DNA from: Candidatus Hydrogenedentota bacterium | Lineage (GTDB): Bacteria > Hydrogenedentota > Hydrogenedentia > Hydrogenedentales > JAEUWI01 | Assembly (NCBI GenBank): GCA_019637335.1 | Contig: JAHBVV010000005.1 | Coordinates: 62,001-126,000 of the forward strand | DNA length: 64,000 nt | Direction of reading: 5' to 3' | Shown here: piece after piece, positions 54,303-62,732 of the stretch | Layout of the letters: each line of letters opens with the position of its first letter | Numbering within the stretch: position 1 is the first letter of the stretch | The notes under the pieces: generated by a model | Told to the model about the DNA's origin: nothing | Databases searched by the model: none | The model's input: only the letters and a program-made list of their open reading frames with translations | Program-made: the position numbers and the translations under genes

Positions 54303-55660
54303 CAGACGATCCCCAGCCGCCGCGCCATCGACGAAACGAGCACACCCCGGGGGTCGAGGCGTTTCCGGATTTCCCGGAATTCATCGAGGCGCGGATACAT
54401 GGCCGCGATGGTTTCCGGCTTCGCCACGGCGTCCTTCGCCAGATAAAGGCGCCCGCCGTATTCGAGCAGGATGCGATCGAGCTCGTGCAGGAAGGGCGTC
54501 AGGCCCGCGTGGTTCGGGATGTCCAGGGTCAACGTATAGCCCTTCATCGGATGCGAGAGCAGCCCCGGATTCTGTTCGCCGAAGGTCTTGAGCACCGCCA
54601 GGAACGAAGCCCGCCGCGACTCCGAAAGGCGCTCCAGAATCTTGACCAGGCCCTGCTTACTCTCAAATGGGAGCGTGGCCTGGTACTGGGCGAAGCCCCG
54701 GCGCCCGTAGAGGCGGTTCCAGTGATGGATCGCGTCGAGCGGGTAGAAGTACGAGTCGAAATCCACGATCTTTCCGATGGCCGTCGGATGCAGGGCGTAG
54801 AAGGCCTTATTGAACGCCGTAACGGCGGCGGGATTCAGCACGAACTGGGGGCAGGGGAAGGGCACGGCCTTCGGCAGGCCTTTCTTCACCGCAAAGGGGC
54901 GGGAGCGGCGCCTGCCGGTAAGCTGGCGGGGGCTGGCATGGTCGCCCTGCATCAGCACCGATCGCCCCAGGTTCGCGCCGCGCGCCAGGCAATCCACCCA
55001 GGCCACGGAGTACTTGTGGGCGCTGTCGGTCGCCGCCATGGCCTCCAGCGCGTGCTCCAGATCCGTGCAGCGCGTATAGTCCGCCGAAATGTACGCGCTC
55101 TCGACGGGCAACAGGCGCAGCCGGGCGGTGACGATGATGCCGGTAAGCCCGATCCCGCCGGCGGTCGCCCAGAAGACATCGGTATTTTCCGACTTGGAGC
55201 AGATCAACACGTCGCCGGAGGGCAGCAGCAACTCGAAGGACTCCACGAACTCGCAGAATGTGCCGTCGCCGTGGTGGTTTTTTCCGTGCACATCGTTGGC
55301 GATCGCCCCGCCCACGGTGACATATTTCGTGCCGGGCGTAACGGGAACGAAATAGCCCCGGGGCAGAAAGACCTCGATGATCTCCGCCAGGCTGACCCCG
55401 GCCTCGCACTCCAGCACGCCCGTTTCCGCGTCAAACGCGATCATCCGGTTCAGGCGCGTCATGTCGATCACGCCGCCGTCGCCATTGACGGCGGTGTCGC
55501 CATAGCTCCGCGCGAGGCCGCGGGCCAGGGTGGTCGGGAGGATCTTACAGGCGATGAGTTCGCGCAGGGCGCGGCGGCGTTCGGGCCGGAACACCGCGCA
55601 GGGCTCGGGGTTCATTCCCCCCCAGCCACTCAGACTCTGTTCCCTGGATACCTCGGCCAC
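54302..55660 (-). CDS. dprE1: DprE1-like FAD oxidase, decaprenylphosphoryl-beta-D-ribose 2-epimerase subunit
   Basis: 452 aa from GTG 55660, preceded by CAGGAGAG at 7-8 bases, which keeps the SGWGG entry motif. FAD domain: RGLARSYGDTAVNG, PGTKYVTVGGAIANDVHGKNHHGDG and FWATAGGIGLTGIIV. The substrate domain ends YGGRLYLAKDAVAKPETIAAMYPRLDEFREIRKRLDPRGV and SSMARRLG, very close to mycobacterial DprE1. The catalytic Lys equals K409 (K418 in M. tuberculosis), and the Cys387 that reacts with benzothiazinones aligns with T378; both are offset by nine. It oxidises C2 of polyprenyl-phospho-ribose. First gene of the coupled trio. Confidence 0.9.
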   Translation of the reverse strand: MAEVSREQSLSGWGGMNPEPCAVFRPERRRALRELIACKILPTTLARGLARSYGDTAVNGDGGVIDMTRLNRMIAFDAETGVLECEAGVSLAEIIEVFLPRGYFVPVTPGTKYVTVGGAIANDVHGKNHHGDGTFCEFVESFELLLPSGDVLICSKSENTDVFWATAGGIGLTGIIVTARLRLLPVESAYISADYTRCTDLEHALEAMAATDSAHKYSVAWVDCLARGANLGRSVLMQGDHASPRQLTGRRRSRPFAVKKGLPKAVPFPCPQFVLNPAAVTAFNKAFYALHPTAIGKIVDFDSYFYPLDAIHHWNRLYGRRGFAQYQATLPFESKQGLVKILERLSESRRASFLAVLKTFGEQNPGLLSHPMKGYTLTLDIPNHAGLTPFLHELDRILLEYGGRLYLAKDAVAKPETIAAMYPRLDEFREIRKRLDPRGVLVSSMARRLGIV

Positions 55661-55766
55661 GAAAGGGCTCTCCTGGACCGCGCGATGGCGCGCAACGTTC
55701 CCAACACCAACAAGATAACCGTGCAAGTATACCGGCCGCCGCGGATCGCGCACAAGACGCGGGCGG

Positions 55767-56759
55767 TCAGGGCAGCTTGCAGACCTGGGCGATAGCCTCC
55801 AGGCCGGCCTCGTGAAGGGGGCCATTCGAGGCGAAAACGCCCGTGTTGGCGGCCAGTTTCCGCCCCTGCGTGAAATCGAGCGCGCGCCCTTTGAGGTCCG
55901 TGATGCGGCCGCCCGCCTCTTCCAGGATGATCGATCCCGCCGCCTGATCCCAGATGCATTCCTTGTAGTCTTCGCGGCCCGGATTCAGCAGGCGGAAGAG
56001 CAGCTCGCCGCCGCCCGCCGCCAGCACGGCATATTTCGCCTGGCTGTCCATGCGGACGGGCTCCGCCGCGATCCCCAGGCGGGCGCCCAGGGCGTCGATC
56101 GCCCCGGCGTTCGTGTGGCTGTCTTCCGCCGATCGCATGACCCGCGCCCGCCGCATTTCCCGGCAGGCCGACACGCGCAAGGGGGTGAAGTCGCTGGCGC
56201 CGCCGAGGGAGAGCCAGGCCCCTTCGCCACGCCGCGCGATCAGCACCGCCCCGCCGCCGTCCGCCGGCGCGCAACCCTCCCCCAGATGGGGGCAGGCCAG
56301 CGCGCCAAGCACCACTTGGCCTTCCTCGACGAGCGCCAGGGCCACGGCATATTGCCCGCCCCGCAGGTAACCCTTCGTGCCGTCGATGGGGTCGAGGGTC
56401 CAGAAACGCGACCCCGGCTCGCCCAGGCCGCGATCGATCCAGTCGCATACGGCCTCTTCCGTGGCGCCGGGGGCGACTTCGCCGGCGAACTCGGCGACAA
56501 GCCGGCGCACTTCGCTCGCGTCGGGGCCGCGGAGGGCCGCGGCGCTTTCCTCGCCCACCAGCGGGGTATCGGGTGAATGCGCCTGCAGGGTGCGCGCCGC
56601 GAGGGCCTGGGATGCGAAATCCGCCACCGTAACCGGCGAACAGTCGCTTTTTGTCAGGTCGCGCGCCGCGAGCCGTTCCTGGACGCGCAGCGCCACGGCG
56701 GCGCCCTCGCGCACGATCGTCAGGGCAAGATTCACTTCCGGATGGCGGGTGTCCAGCAT
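55767..56759 (-). CDS. HAL2/CysQ-like 3'(2'),5'-bisphosphate nucleotidase (inositol phosphatase superfamily)
   Basis: 330 aa from ATG 56759 (GAAGGAA upstream). Mg2+-binding motifs of the superfamily: VGEES, the DPIDGTKGYLRGGQYAVALAL block and WDQAAGSIILEEAGGRITD. The GTKGYLRG(G/D)QYA form is typical of the HAL2/SAL1 group that hydrolyses PAP and sometimes inositol polyphosphates. The gene lies 106 bases upstream of dprE1 on the same strand. Two readings are possible: a housekeeping PAP phosphatase, or the phosphatase for polyprenyl-phospho-5-phosphoribose, the step otherwise missing from the pathway encoded downstream. Confidence 0.87.
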   Translation of the reverse strand: MLDTRHPEVNLALTIVREGAAVALRVQERLAARDLTKSDCSPVTVADFASQALAARTLQAHSPDTPLVGEESAAALRGPDASEVRRLVAEFAGEVAPGATEEAVCDWIDRGLGEPGSRFWTLDPIDGTKGYLRGGQYAVALALVEEGQVVLGALACPHLGEGCAPADGGGAVLIARRGEGAWLSLGGASDFTPLRVSACREMRRARVMRSAEDSHTNAGAIDALGARLGIAAEPVRMDSQAKYAVLAAGGGELLFRLLNPGREDYKECIWDQAAGSIILEEAGGRITDLKGRALDFTQGRKLAANTGVFASNGPLHEAGLEAIAQVCKLP

Positions 56760-56907
56760 GGTGTGCGTTCCTTCGCGTTCAGGTTGCGCGCGGTCCCGGC
56801 GCCCCATTACGAGGCGCCGGCGCTTCGGGCGTCAAAAGCCGGTAGTGTACCCCACGCGGCGCCCCCCGATCCCGCCGCGCCTTCCCGCCCGGGCAACCCG
56901 AACTTTT

Positions 56908-56937
56908 CTGGACTTCCGGCGCGCGGTCATGTATACA
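56908..56937 (+). promoter_or_regulatory. Weak candidate promoter for the PilZ gene
   Basis: CTGGAC (56908-56913) and TATACA (56932-56937) with an 18-base spacer, about 65 bases ahead of the chosen start. The -10 is good and the -35 poor. Confidence 0.35.
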
Positions 56938-57000
56938 ATGAACAGGATCGTGTTGGAGTCAGGCTGCGGGTTGTCGTATCGGGCGCGGCCGGGAACGGAA

Positions 57001-57663
57001 ATGGGAGAAAGTATCGTGGCTTCATCCGCTGAATCACACGCGGCCGACAAGTTCTTTGCGCCCGGGAATCGGTGCCTGCTCATCATCATGAAGCAGCGCT
57101 TTCTCGTGAGTATACAGAGCGTCACCGAGAACAGCATCGAAGTGAGTTTTCCCGTTCGGGATTTCCCCGTCGAGGGGATGCGGGTCTTCCTCGAATTCCA
57201 TGACCTCGAGGGCTATACCCGCTATGAGTCGGAGGTGCTCGTCGCGCCGAAGGAGCCGGGGGACTTTCTCGTGCTCCGGCGCCCGCCGGATTACGTCCGC
57301 AATTACCACCGGGGTTCCTGGCGCGTGCCGGTTGATTTCAAGGCGGAGGTAAAGGGGCACGTGCATCCCCGGCGTCTCCACGTTCCCGTGGTCAATCTCA
57401 GCACGGGCGGCATGCTGCTGCTTTCCGACAGCGCGATGGAAGTCGATGACGTGATCGAGTCCTGGCTGCCCATTCCGGAGCTGGAAGGGGAGAAGATGAC
57501 CTGCAAGGTCGTCCACCGGCACGAAAACCGGCAGGACGGCGGCCTGCCGCAGGTGGGTTGCGCGTTTATCAGCCCGGACCCCACGAACCTCAAGGTCATT
57601 TCGAACTACATCTGGGACCGAATTCGCGCGCTGGGTCCGGACTATCCCCCGGTTGAGACCTGA
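57001..57663 (+). CDS. PilZ domain protein, predicted c-di-GMP receptor
   Basis: 220 aa from ATG 57001. A GTG at 57016 behind GGGAGA is an equally good start, and the first residues are not conserved enough to decide. Residues 18-95 resemble the YcgR-N beta domain. The PilZ domain carries RxxxR at R104-R108 (HRGSWRVPV) and N/DxSxxG as N132-LS134-TGG137, the two elements that bind cyclic di-GMP. No signal peptide or membrane segment. Such YcgR-like proteins control motility, secretion or polysaccharide synthases. The partner here is unknown. It is followed by an amidase gene with its own promoter. Confidence 0.88.
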   Translation: MGESIVASSAESHAADKFFAPGNRCLLIIMKQRFLVSIQSVTENSIEVSFPVRDFPVEGMRVFLEFHDLEGYTRYESEVLVAPKEPGDFLVLRRPPDYVRNYHRGSWRVPVDFKAEVKGHVHPRRLHVPVVNLSTGGMLLLSDSAMEVDDVIESWLPIPELEGEKMTCKVVHRHENRQDGGLPQVGCAFISPDPTNLKVISNYIWDRIRALGPDYPPVET

Positions 57664-57707
57664 CCGCCCGCTTTTTCATTTGCGGGGCCAAATCCCATAT
57701 GTTGTGC

Positions 57708-57736
57708 TTGCGCATCGGCACTCAATACTGTATATT
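57708..57736 (+). promoter_or_regulatory. Candidate promoter for the amidase gene
   Basis: TTGCGC (57708-57713) and TATATT (57731-57736), 17-base spacing, 52 bases upstream of the ATG at 57788. Confidence 0.55.
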
Positions 57737-57787
57737 GATGTCCATTGCAGCCGTTAACGCAACACAACTATTGGCGCCGCTGGAAGT

Positions 57788-59599
57788 ATGTACCCGGATC
57801 AACGTGCTCTACAAGTCCCACGCCGTCCTTTCTTCGCCCCGTACCTGCGGTGTGTCCTGCTGTCGTTGCTGATTGCCGCGCCGTTGGGGGTCGAAGCGGC
57901 GGAGGTGGTTCGCAAGCCGCTTGAGGCCGATGTCACCATTGCGCTGAAGGGCGGCCGGACCCTCTACCTGGAATGCCGTCCGCCGCGCCGCGGGAGCCGC
58001 CAGGCGTTCCTCCAGCGCTATCTCGCCGATGAGGGCTCCGCCAGCCGCTACCGGACGCTCTCGACCGTGCCGCTGATGTACAAGGATCTCAAGCCCGAGG
58101 TCCAGCGGCGCGTAATTGAGACCATCTTCCCGGACGATTTTGCGGATCCCGCGGGCTGGTGGCATACCGTGACGTACGACGGGTCCAGCGGCGTGGAAAC
58201 CTGGTGGAACCTGGCGGAGTGGCTTACGGGCAAGGGCACCGACTACAAGACACTTGAGGCGCTGCCGGAGAACCGCCGCTACAACGGCGGCCTGGCGAAG
58301 GGCAACGTGGTGCTGATCCCGCGCGATATGCTGCTGGAGGTATTCCAGCGCCCGACCCCGGGGCGGGAGCGCCGCGTAATACTCGAGCCCCTTGACGTGG
58401 CGGACGATATCGTTCTTGGGGTCGATGAACAGAACGGGCCGGACCTGGCCGCGGTGGCGCCGGGGGAAATCCGATACGGCCGTGACGGCAAGGGCGAGTA
58501 TGCGGCGTACCGGCTGAAGAAGGGTGAGGCGCTGTACACGTCGGTGGTGATCCGCTTCACGGATCTCCGCGAGGTGGCGGCGGTGCAGGAAGCGGCGGCG
58601 GACATCCTCGCGCGAAACAATATCGCCGACCCGCATAAGATTCACGTGGGCCAGGAAATCCGTATACCGCTCGACATGCTTTCGGACAGCCTCCAGCCGG
58701 CGGGCAGCGAGCGCCGCGACGCTTTTGACGCGTCCATTCAGGAAGCGCGGCGGCTTCGAACCACGTCTCAAAACGTGAAGGACCTCGACGGCGTGGTCAT
58801 CGTCCTCGATCCCGGCCACGGGGGAACGGATCAGGGGGCCAGCCACGGCCCGGGAATCCTCGAAGACGAGATCAACTACGATATCGCGGTGCGCATCAAG
58901 CACAAGCTCGAAACCACGACGCGCGCGCGGGTGTACATGACCCTGATGGATCTGAGCGAGAAATACACCATCTCGAACGCGACCAGCTTCGTCCACGATA
59001 CGGACGAGGTCGTGCTGACCAACCCGCCCTACCACTCGACCGACGTCAAGGTGTCGGCCAACCTGCGCTGGTACGTCGCGAATGACATCTACCGCAAGGA
59101 ACTTGCCCGAGGGGTGAAGCCCGAGAATATGCTCTTCATGTCCATCCACTGCGACGCGCTCTACGAGAAGCTGCGGGGCACGATGGCCTATATTCCCGGA
59201 GCCGCCTACCGGGACGGCGATCGCAGCCTCAATAGCGGCGTCTACGCGCGGTACACCACCGCGGGCCATACGACGGCAACATCCACCATGGCCGAGCGGC
59301 GGCGGGACGAAGCCCTCTCCCGGAATTTCGCCGAAACGCTGATGCACTCCCTGCGCACAAACAACCCGCCGATCGCCGTGCACCGGGACAGCGACCCCAT
59401 CCGAAACGTGATCCAGCGCAGCCGCAACGAGCGCTGGATTCCAGCGGTGCTCAAGCACAACCAGATTCCCACCAAGGTGCTTGTCGAGGTCGCGAACCTC
59501 AAAAACCCGACGGACCAGCAGCGAATAACGGATCCGCAGTGGCGCGACTGGTACGCGGACGCGGTGGTCCGCGCAATCCGGGCGCACTTCGCGGCGTGA
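57788..59599 (+). CDS. N-acetylmuramoyl-L-alanine amidase (Amidase_3) with LysM-like segment
   Basis: 603 aa. A hydrophobic segment at about 18-37 (LRCVLLSLLIAAPLGVEA) is a signal peptide. The N-terminal part (40-230) has two weak LysM-like or tetratricopeptide-free binding regions. Residues about 235-300 (KKGEALYTSVVIRFTDLREVAAVQEAAADILARNNI, then HVGQEIRIP) are a LysM-type fold. The catalytic Amidase_3 domain (about 335-600) has zinc ligands H344 (DPGHGGTDQGA), E359 (EDEINYDIA) and H454 (SIHCDA), with catalytic E567 (VEVANLKN). It cleaves the bond between MurNAc and the stem peptide in the periplasm. Confidence 0.92.
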   Translation: MYPDQRALQVPRRPFFAPYLRCVLLSLLIAAPLGVEAAEVVRKPLEADVTIALKGGRTLYLECRPPRRGSRQAFLQRYLADEGSASRYRTLSTVPLMYKDLKPEVQRRVIETIFPDDFADPAGWWHTVTYDGSSGVETWWNLAEWLTGKGTDYKTLEALPENRRYNGGLAKGNVVLIPRDMLLEVFQRPTPGRERRVILEPLDVADDIVLGVDEQNGPDLAAVAPGEIRYGRDGKGEYAAYRLKKGEALYTSVVIRFTDLREVAAVQEAAADILARNNIADPHKIHVGQEIRIPLDMLSDSLQPAGSERRDAFDASIQEARRLRTTSQNVKDLDGVVIVLDPGHGGTDQGASHGPGILEDEINYDIAVRIKHKLETTTRARVYMTLMDLSEKYTISNATSFVHDTDEVVLTNPPYHSTDVKVSANLRWYVANDIYRKELARGVKPENMLFMSIHCDALYEKLRGTMAYIPGAAYRDGDRSLNSGVYARYTTAGHTTATSTMAERRRDEALSRNFAETLMHSLRTNNPPIAVHRDSDPIRNVIQRSRNERWIPAVLKHNQIPTKVLVEVANLKNPTDQQRITDPQWRDWYADAVVRAIRAHFAA

Positions 59600-59648
59600 T
59601 CGTGGCCCCCGCCGCTATCACAATTCGCATTTCCGGGTTTTCGCGAGC

Positions 59649-59677
59649 TTGAAACCGGATGGGCGGGGGTGTAAGAT
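59649..59677 (+). promoter_or_regulatory. Candidate promoter for the dapL-like gene
   Basis: TTGAAA (59649-59654) and TAAGAT (59672-59677) with a 17-base spacer in the 281-base gap after the amidase gene; the leader would be about 200 bases. Confidence 0.5.
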
Positions 59678-59880
59678 CAGGGCTCCGCGATCACGTCTTG
59701 GGAACGAAATGCCCAAATCGCCGCCCGGCCCAGGCCTGCCGCGCGCGCGCGAACGAGACTCCACAATACAGACCAGCGGGCGCATGCCGTGAAATGACCG
59801 CGGCCTCCCGCGTGTTACCCGTAAGGGGCCGGTGGAGTTCACCCACGCAAGCCCACAATGGAAACGCAGTAAAGGATTGT

Positions 59881-61062
59881 ATGTCGATGCAGACCGCCGA
59901 CCGGCTGAAAAAGATCCCCCCGTACCTGTTCATGACCTTGCGCAACAAGATCAACGAGGCCCGGGCGCGGGGGATCGATGTCATCAGCCTGGCGATTGGC
60001 GACCCGGTGGAGCCCACCCCGCAGCCCGTGATCGACGCGCTGGCGAAGGCCGCCCAGGACCCCGCCAACCACCCCTACCCCACGGATGAAGAGTGGGGCA
60101 TGCGCGCGTTCCGCGACGCCATCGCCCGCTGGTACAAGCGCCGCTATGGGGTCGAGTTGGACCCGGCGAAGGAGATCGTGGCGCTGATCGGTTCGAAGGA
60201 AGGTTGCCACCACTTCGGCATGGGCGTCATCAACCCGGGCGACACCGTCCTGGTGACCGACCCGGGCTATCCGGGCTACAAACCCGCCATCTGGTTCGCC
60301 GGCGGCGAGCCCTACGCGGTGCCGATGAAGGCGGAGGACGATTTTCTCCCGCGTTTCGAGGATATTCCCGCCGATATCGCAAAAAAGGCCTCGGCCTTCT
60401 TCCTGAACTACCCGAACAATCCCACCGGCGCCGTCGCCACACCGGAATTCCTCAATAAGCTCGTGGAATTCGCAAAATCCAACGACATCGTTGTCTGCTA
60501 CGACAACCCGTACAGCGAAGTGGTGTTCGGCGCCCCCCGCTTGAGCTTTCTGAGCGCCCCCGGCGCAAAAGAGGTCGGCGTCGAGCTGAATTCGCTCTCC
60601 AAGCCCTACAACATGACCGGCTGGCGCATCGGCATGGCCAGCGGCAACGCCGACATCGTCAAGGCTATCGCGACCTCCAAGGCAAACACGGATTCCGGAA
60701 TTTTCAACGCGATCCAGTACGCCGGTATCGAAGCGCTGGACAACTGCGACGCCCATATCGAGCACATGCTCGAAATCTATGGGCGCCGGCGCGACAAGGT
60801 TATTCAAACTCTGCGCGACCTGGGCTGGACCTACGACCCGCCCAAAGGCGCATTTTACCTGTGGGCGCCTGTACCCCAGGGCTTCACCTCGGCGGAATTC
60901 TGCGACCACATGCTCGAGAATTGCGCCGTCGTGCTCGCTCCTGGCGCCGGCTACGGTGTGAATGGGGAAGGATTCGTGCGCTTCTCGCTGACCGTGTCCG
61001 ATGAGCGGCTGGACGAGGCGCTCGGTCGCATGCGCGACAAGCTTTCGCCGTTTACCTTCTAA
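59881..61062 (+). CDS. dapL: Class I/II aminotransferase, probable LL-diaminopimelate aminotransferase
   Basis: 393 aa from ATG 59881 (AAAGGA upstream; ATG 59887 is an alternative). N-terminus RLKKIPPYLFMTLRNKINEARARGIDVISLAIGDP is the DapL-type entry. Further marks are GSKEGCHHFGMGVINPGD, DPGYPGYKPAIWFAGG, YPNNPTGAVA and the PLP lysine K241 in LNSLSKPYNMTGWRIG. DapL makes LL-diaminopimelate directly from tetrahydrodipicolinate, a lysine and peptidoglycan precursor route common in Planctomycetes, Chlamydiae and related groups. A closely related alternative is a broad-specificity aspartate-type aminotransferase. Confidence 0.82.
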   Translation: MSMQTADRLKKIPPYLFMTLRNKINEARARGIDVISLAIGDPVEPTPQPVIDALAKAAQDPANHPYPTDEEWGMRAFRDAIARWYKRRYGVELDPAKEIVALIGSKEGCHHFGMGVINPGDTVLVTDPGYPGYKPAIWFAGGEPYAVPMKAEDDFLPRFEDIPADIAKKASAFFLNYPNNPTGAVATPEFLNKLVEFAKSNDIVVCYDNPYSEVVFGAPRLSFLSAPGAKEVGVELNSLSKPYNMTGWRIGMASGNADIVKAIATSKANTDSGIFNAIQYAGIEALDNCDAHIEHMLEIYGRRRDKVIQTLRDLGWTYDPPKGAFYLWAPVPQGFTSAEFCDHMLENCAVVLAPGAGYGVNGEGFVRFSLTVSDERLDEALGRMRDKLSPFTF

Positions 61063-61085
61063 TTCAAACACCGGAGCACGCCAGC

Positions 61086-61568
61086 GTGGTCGAAGCCGCC
61101 CGCCAATTGATTGCCCATATGAGCGCATTTGGACTGGAAATCTCGATTGACCAGATTTGCGTCGTGCCTGGAGGTATCTCCAAGCATGACGCGCTGGAAA
61201 CCCTTATCGCCGCCGTCGGCAAGAACCCGGTGATTCGCGACGTTTCCGCGTTTCGCAACGCCGTGTTTGAGCGCGAGGCCATCATGAGCACCGGTATCGG
61301 GGAGGGCATCGCCATTCCCCACGTCCGCATTCCGGAGGTCTCCGAGGCGACCGTGGGCGTGGGCGTGGCGCCCGAGGGCATCGACTTCGATACCCTCGAC
61401 AACAAGCCGGTCCACGTGCTGGTGCTCTTCGCCACGCCGGCCAATTCCGACAAGGAATACCTGCGCCTCCTGGCGCAGGTCATGCTCGCGCTGCGTAACA
61501 AGGATCTGTTTCAGCGCCTGACGGCCTGCAAGACGCGGCAGGACGTGTTCGACGTTCTCAACAGCTGA
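61086..61568 (+). CDS. PTS EIIA domain protein (fructose/nitrogen family)
   Basis: 160 aa from GTG 61086 with CGGAG upstream; the in-frame ATG at 61119 has no ribosome-binding site. The domain carries the phosphorylation site H79 in GIGEGIAIPHVR, the form usual for PtsN/FruA-type EIIA proteins. It lacks any attached EIIB/EIIC membrane part. PtsN-like solitary EIIA proteins are regulatory, taking phosphate from HPr or NPr. The gene follows dapL by 23 bases, likely in one transcript, and may link aminotransferase or wall precursor supply to PTS status (inference). Confidence 0.88.
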   Translation: MVEAARQLIAHMSAFGLEISIDQICVVPGGISKHDALETLIAAVGKNPVIRDVSAFRNAVFEREAIMSTGIGEGIAIPHVRIPEVSEATVGVGVAPEGIDFDTLDNKPVHVLVLFATPANSDKEYLRLLAQVMLALRNKDLFQRLTACKTRQDVFDVLNS

Positions 61569-61627
61569 TATCAGGAAGCGTGCGCCTGCTAATTCGGTAA
61601 GAGGCGCCAAAAACGCGATCCGGGCCG

Positions 61628-61656
61628 TTGGCTCATCCCGCCAAAAATGATACAAT
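61628..61656 (+). promoter_or_regulatory. Candidate promoter for the 64-aa protein gene
   Basis: TTGGCT (61628-61633) and TACAAT (61651-61656) with a 17-base spacer, 27 bases ahead of the start codon. Confidence 0.6.
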
Positions 61657-61683
61657 GCGGTGTTGAGGCTTGGAGGATAGCGG

Positions 61684-61878
61684 ATGGCCACGTTTGAATA
61701 CCATGCGATTCGCGCCGAAGGCGATGAGGAAAAGTCCTTCGTCGGCGGCGTCATTATTGCCAAGGATCGCCACGATGCAAAGGCAAAGCTGATGGAGAAG
61801 GGGCTGAAGGCGACGATGTTGAAGCAGGCGCGCGGCGTCATGGCCGTCATCAAATGGCTTGACGCCGATATCCGGTAA
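61684..61878 (+). CDS. Small protein resembling the N-terminal segment of GspF/PilC
   Basis: 64 aa, ATG preceded by GGAGGAT at good spacing and by a near-consensus promoter, which supports a real gene. FEYHAIRAEGDEEKSFVGGVIIAKDRHDAKAKLMEKGLKATML follows the pattern of the cytoplasmic start of type II secretion/type IV pilus platform proteins (FxYxAxxxxGxxxxGxIxAxxxxxAxxxLxxxGL). The rest of GspF, including all membrane helices, is absent, so this is a free-standing domain and not a secretion protein. No secretion genes are nearby. Function unknown; it may bind a GspE-like ATPase (inference). Confidence 0.75.
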   Translation: MATFEYHAIRAEGDEEKSFVGGVIIAKDRHDAKAKLMEKGLKATMLKQARGVMAVIKWLDADIR

Positions 61879-61982
61879 GCCGCGCCGCCAGCCGGCGCGG
61901 AGGGGGCTCGGGGGGGCGAATTCTCGAAGCGGTGACTTGCGCCGGCGCGGCGCAACGAGTCCGCCCAATCCAGGAGGCTCCA

Positions 61983-62732
61983 ATGAAGCTTTCGGTCGTC
62001 GTGCCGGTGTATAACGAGGAAGCTACGCTTGAACCCCTGGCGCGCGGCATTGCGGAGCAACTCAGCGCATACGATTACCGGATACTCTTCATCGATGATG
62101 GCAGCACGGATGGCTCGTATGCGGCGCTCCTGCGCCTGCGGGCGGAAAACGACCGGATCGATGTGATCAAGTTCGCGCGCAACTGTGGCAAGACCCAGGC
62201 CCTGGCGGTGGCATTCGCCCAGATAACCGGCGAAGTCGTCGTGACGATGGACGCCGACTTGCAGGATGATCCGGTTGAGTTGCCGCGGATGCTTGCGAAG
62301 CTCGAAGAGGGCTATGACGTGGTGTGCGGCTGGAAGGCCAACCGCCGTGACCCATTCCACAAGACCATTCCATCCCGCTTTTACAACAAGGGCGTCAACG
62401 CGCTCTTCGGCCTCGACATCCACGATGTAAACACCGGCTTCAAGGCCATGCGGGCCCCGGTGGCCAAGTCCTTGACCCTGTACGCCGATCTGCACCGGCT
62501 CATTCCCGTGATGGCGGCCCAGGCCGGCTTCCGCGTCACCGAAATCCCCGTGACGCATCATCCCCGGCGATTCGGCCACTCGAAGTACGGTTTTTCGCGC
62601 TTTTACCAGGGCATGCGCGATGCGGCCCGCCTCTGGTTCCGCGGCCACGCCGCCCGCGCCGCTGAGGCGCAGTCCGAACTGGCCCAGGCGCAGGCCTGTA
62701 TCGAGACGAGCCACGTGGGGGCGGCGTCATAA
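61983..62732 (+). CDS. Family 2 glycosyltransferase, dolichol-phosphate-mannosyltransferase-like
   Basis: 249 aa from ATG 61983, which has AGGAGG at good spacing. LSVVVPVYNEEATLEPL, ILFIDDGSTDGS, FARNCGKTQALAVAFAQITGEVVVTMDADLQDDPVELPRML and VCGWKANRRDPFHKTIPSRFYN with the later PVTHHPRRFGHSKYGFSRF are the signatures of DPM1/ArnC/GtrB-type enzymes that load a sugar onto polyprenyl phosphate. The two C-terminal membrane helices of bacterial GtrB are missing, so it is a soluble, DPM1-like form. It might supply polyprenyl-linked sugars for the envelope, as the dprE1-dprE2-ubiA products may. Confidence 0.9.
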   Translation: MKLSVVVPVYNEEATLEPLARGIAEQLSAYDYRILFIDDGSTDGSYAALLRLRAENDRIDVIKFARNCGKTQALAVAFAQITGEVVVTMDADLQDDPVELPRMLAKLEEGYDVVCGWKANRRDPFHKTIPSRFYNKGVNALFGLDIHDVNTGFKAMRAPVAKSLTLYADLHRLIPVMAAQAGFRVTEIPVTHHPRRFGHSKYGFSRFYQGMRDAARLWFRGHAARAAEAQSELAQAQACIETSHVGAAS

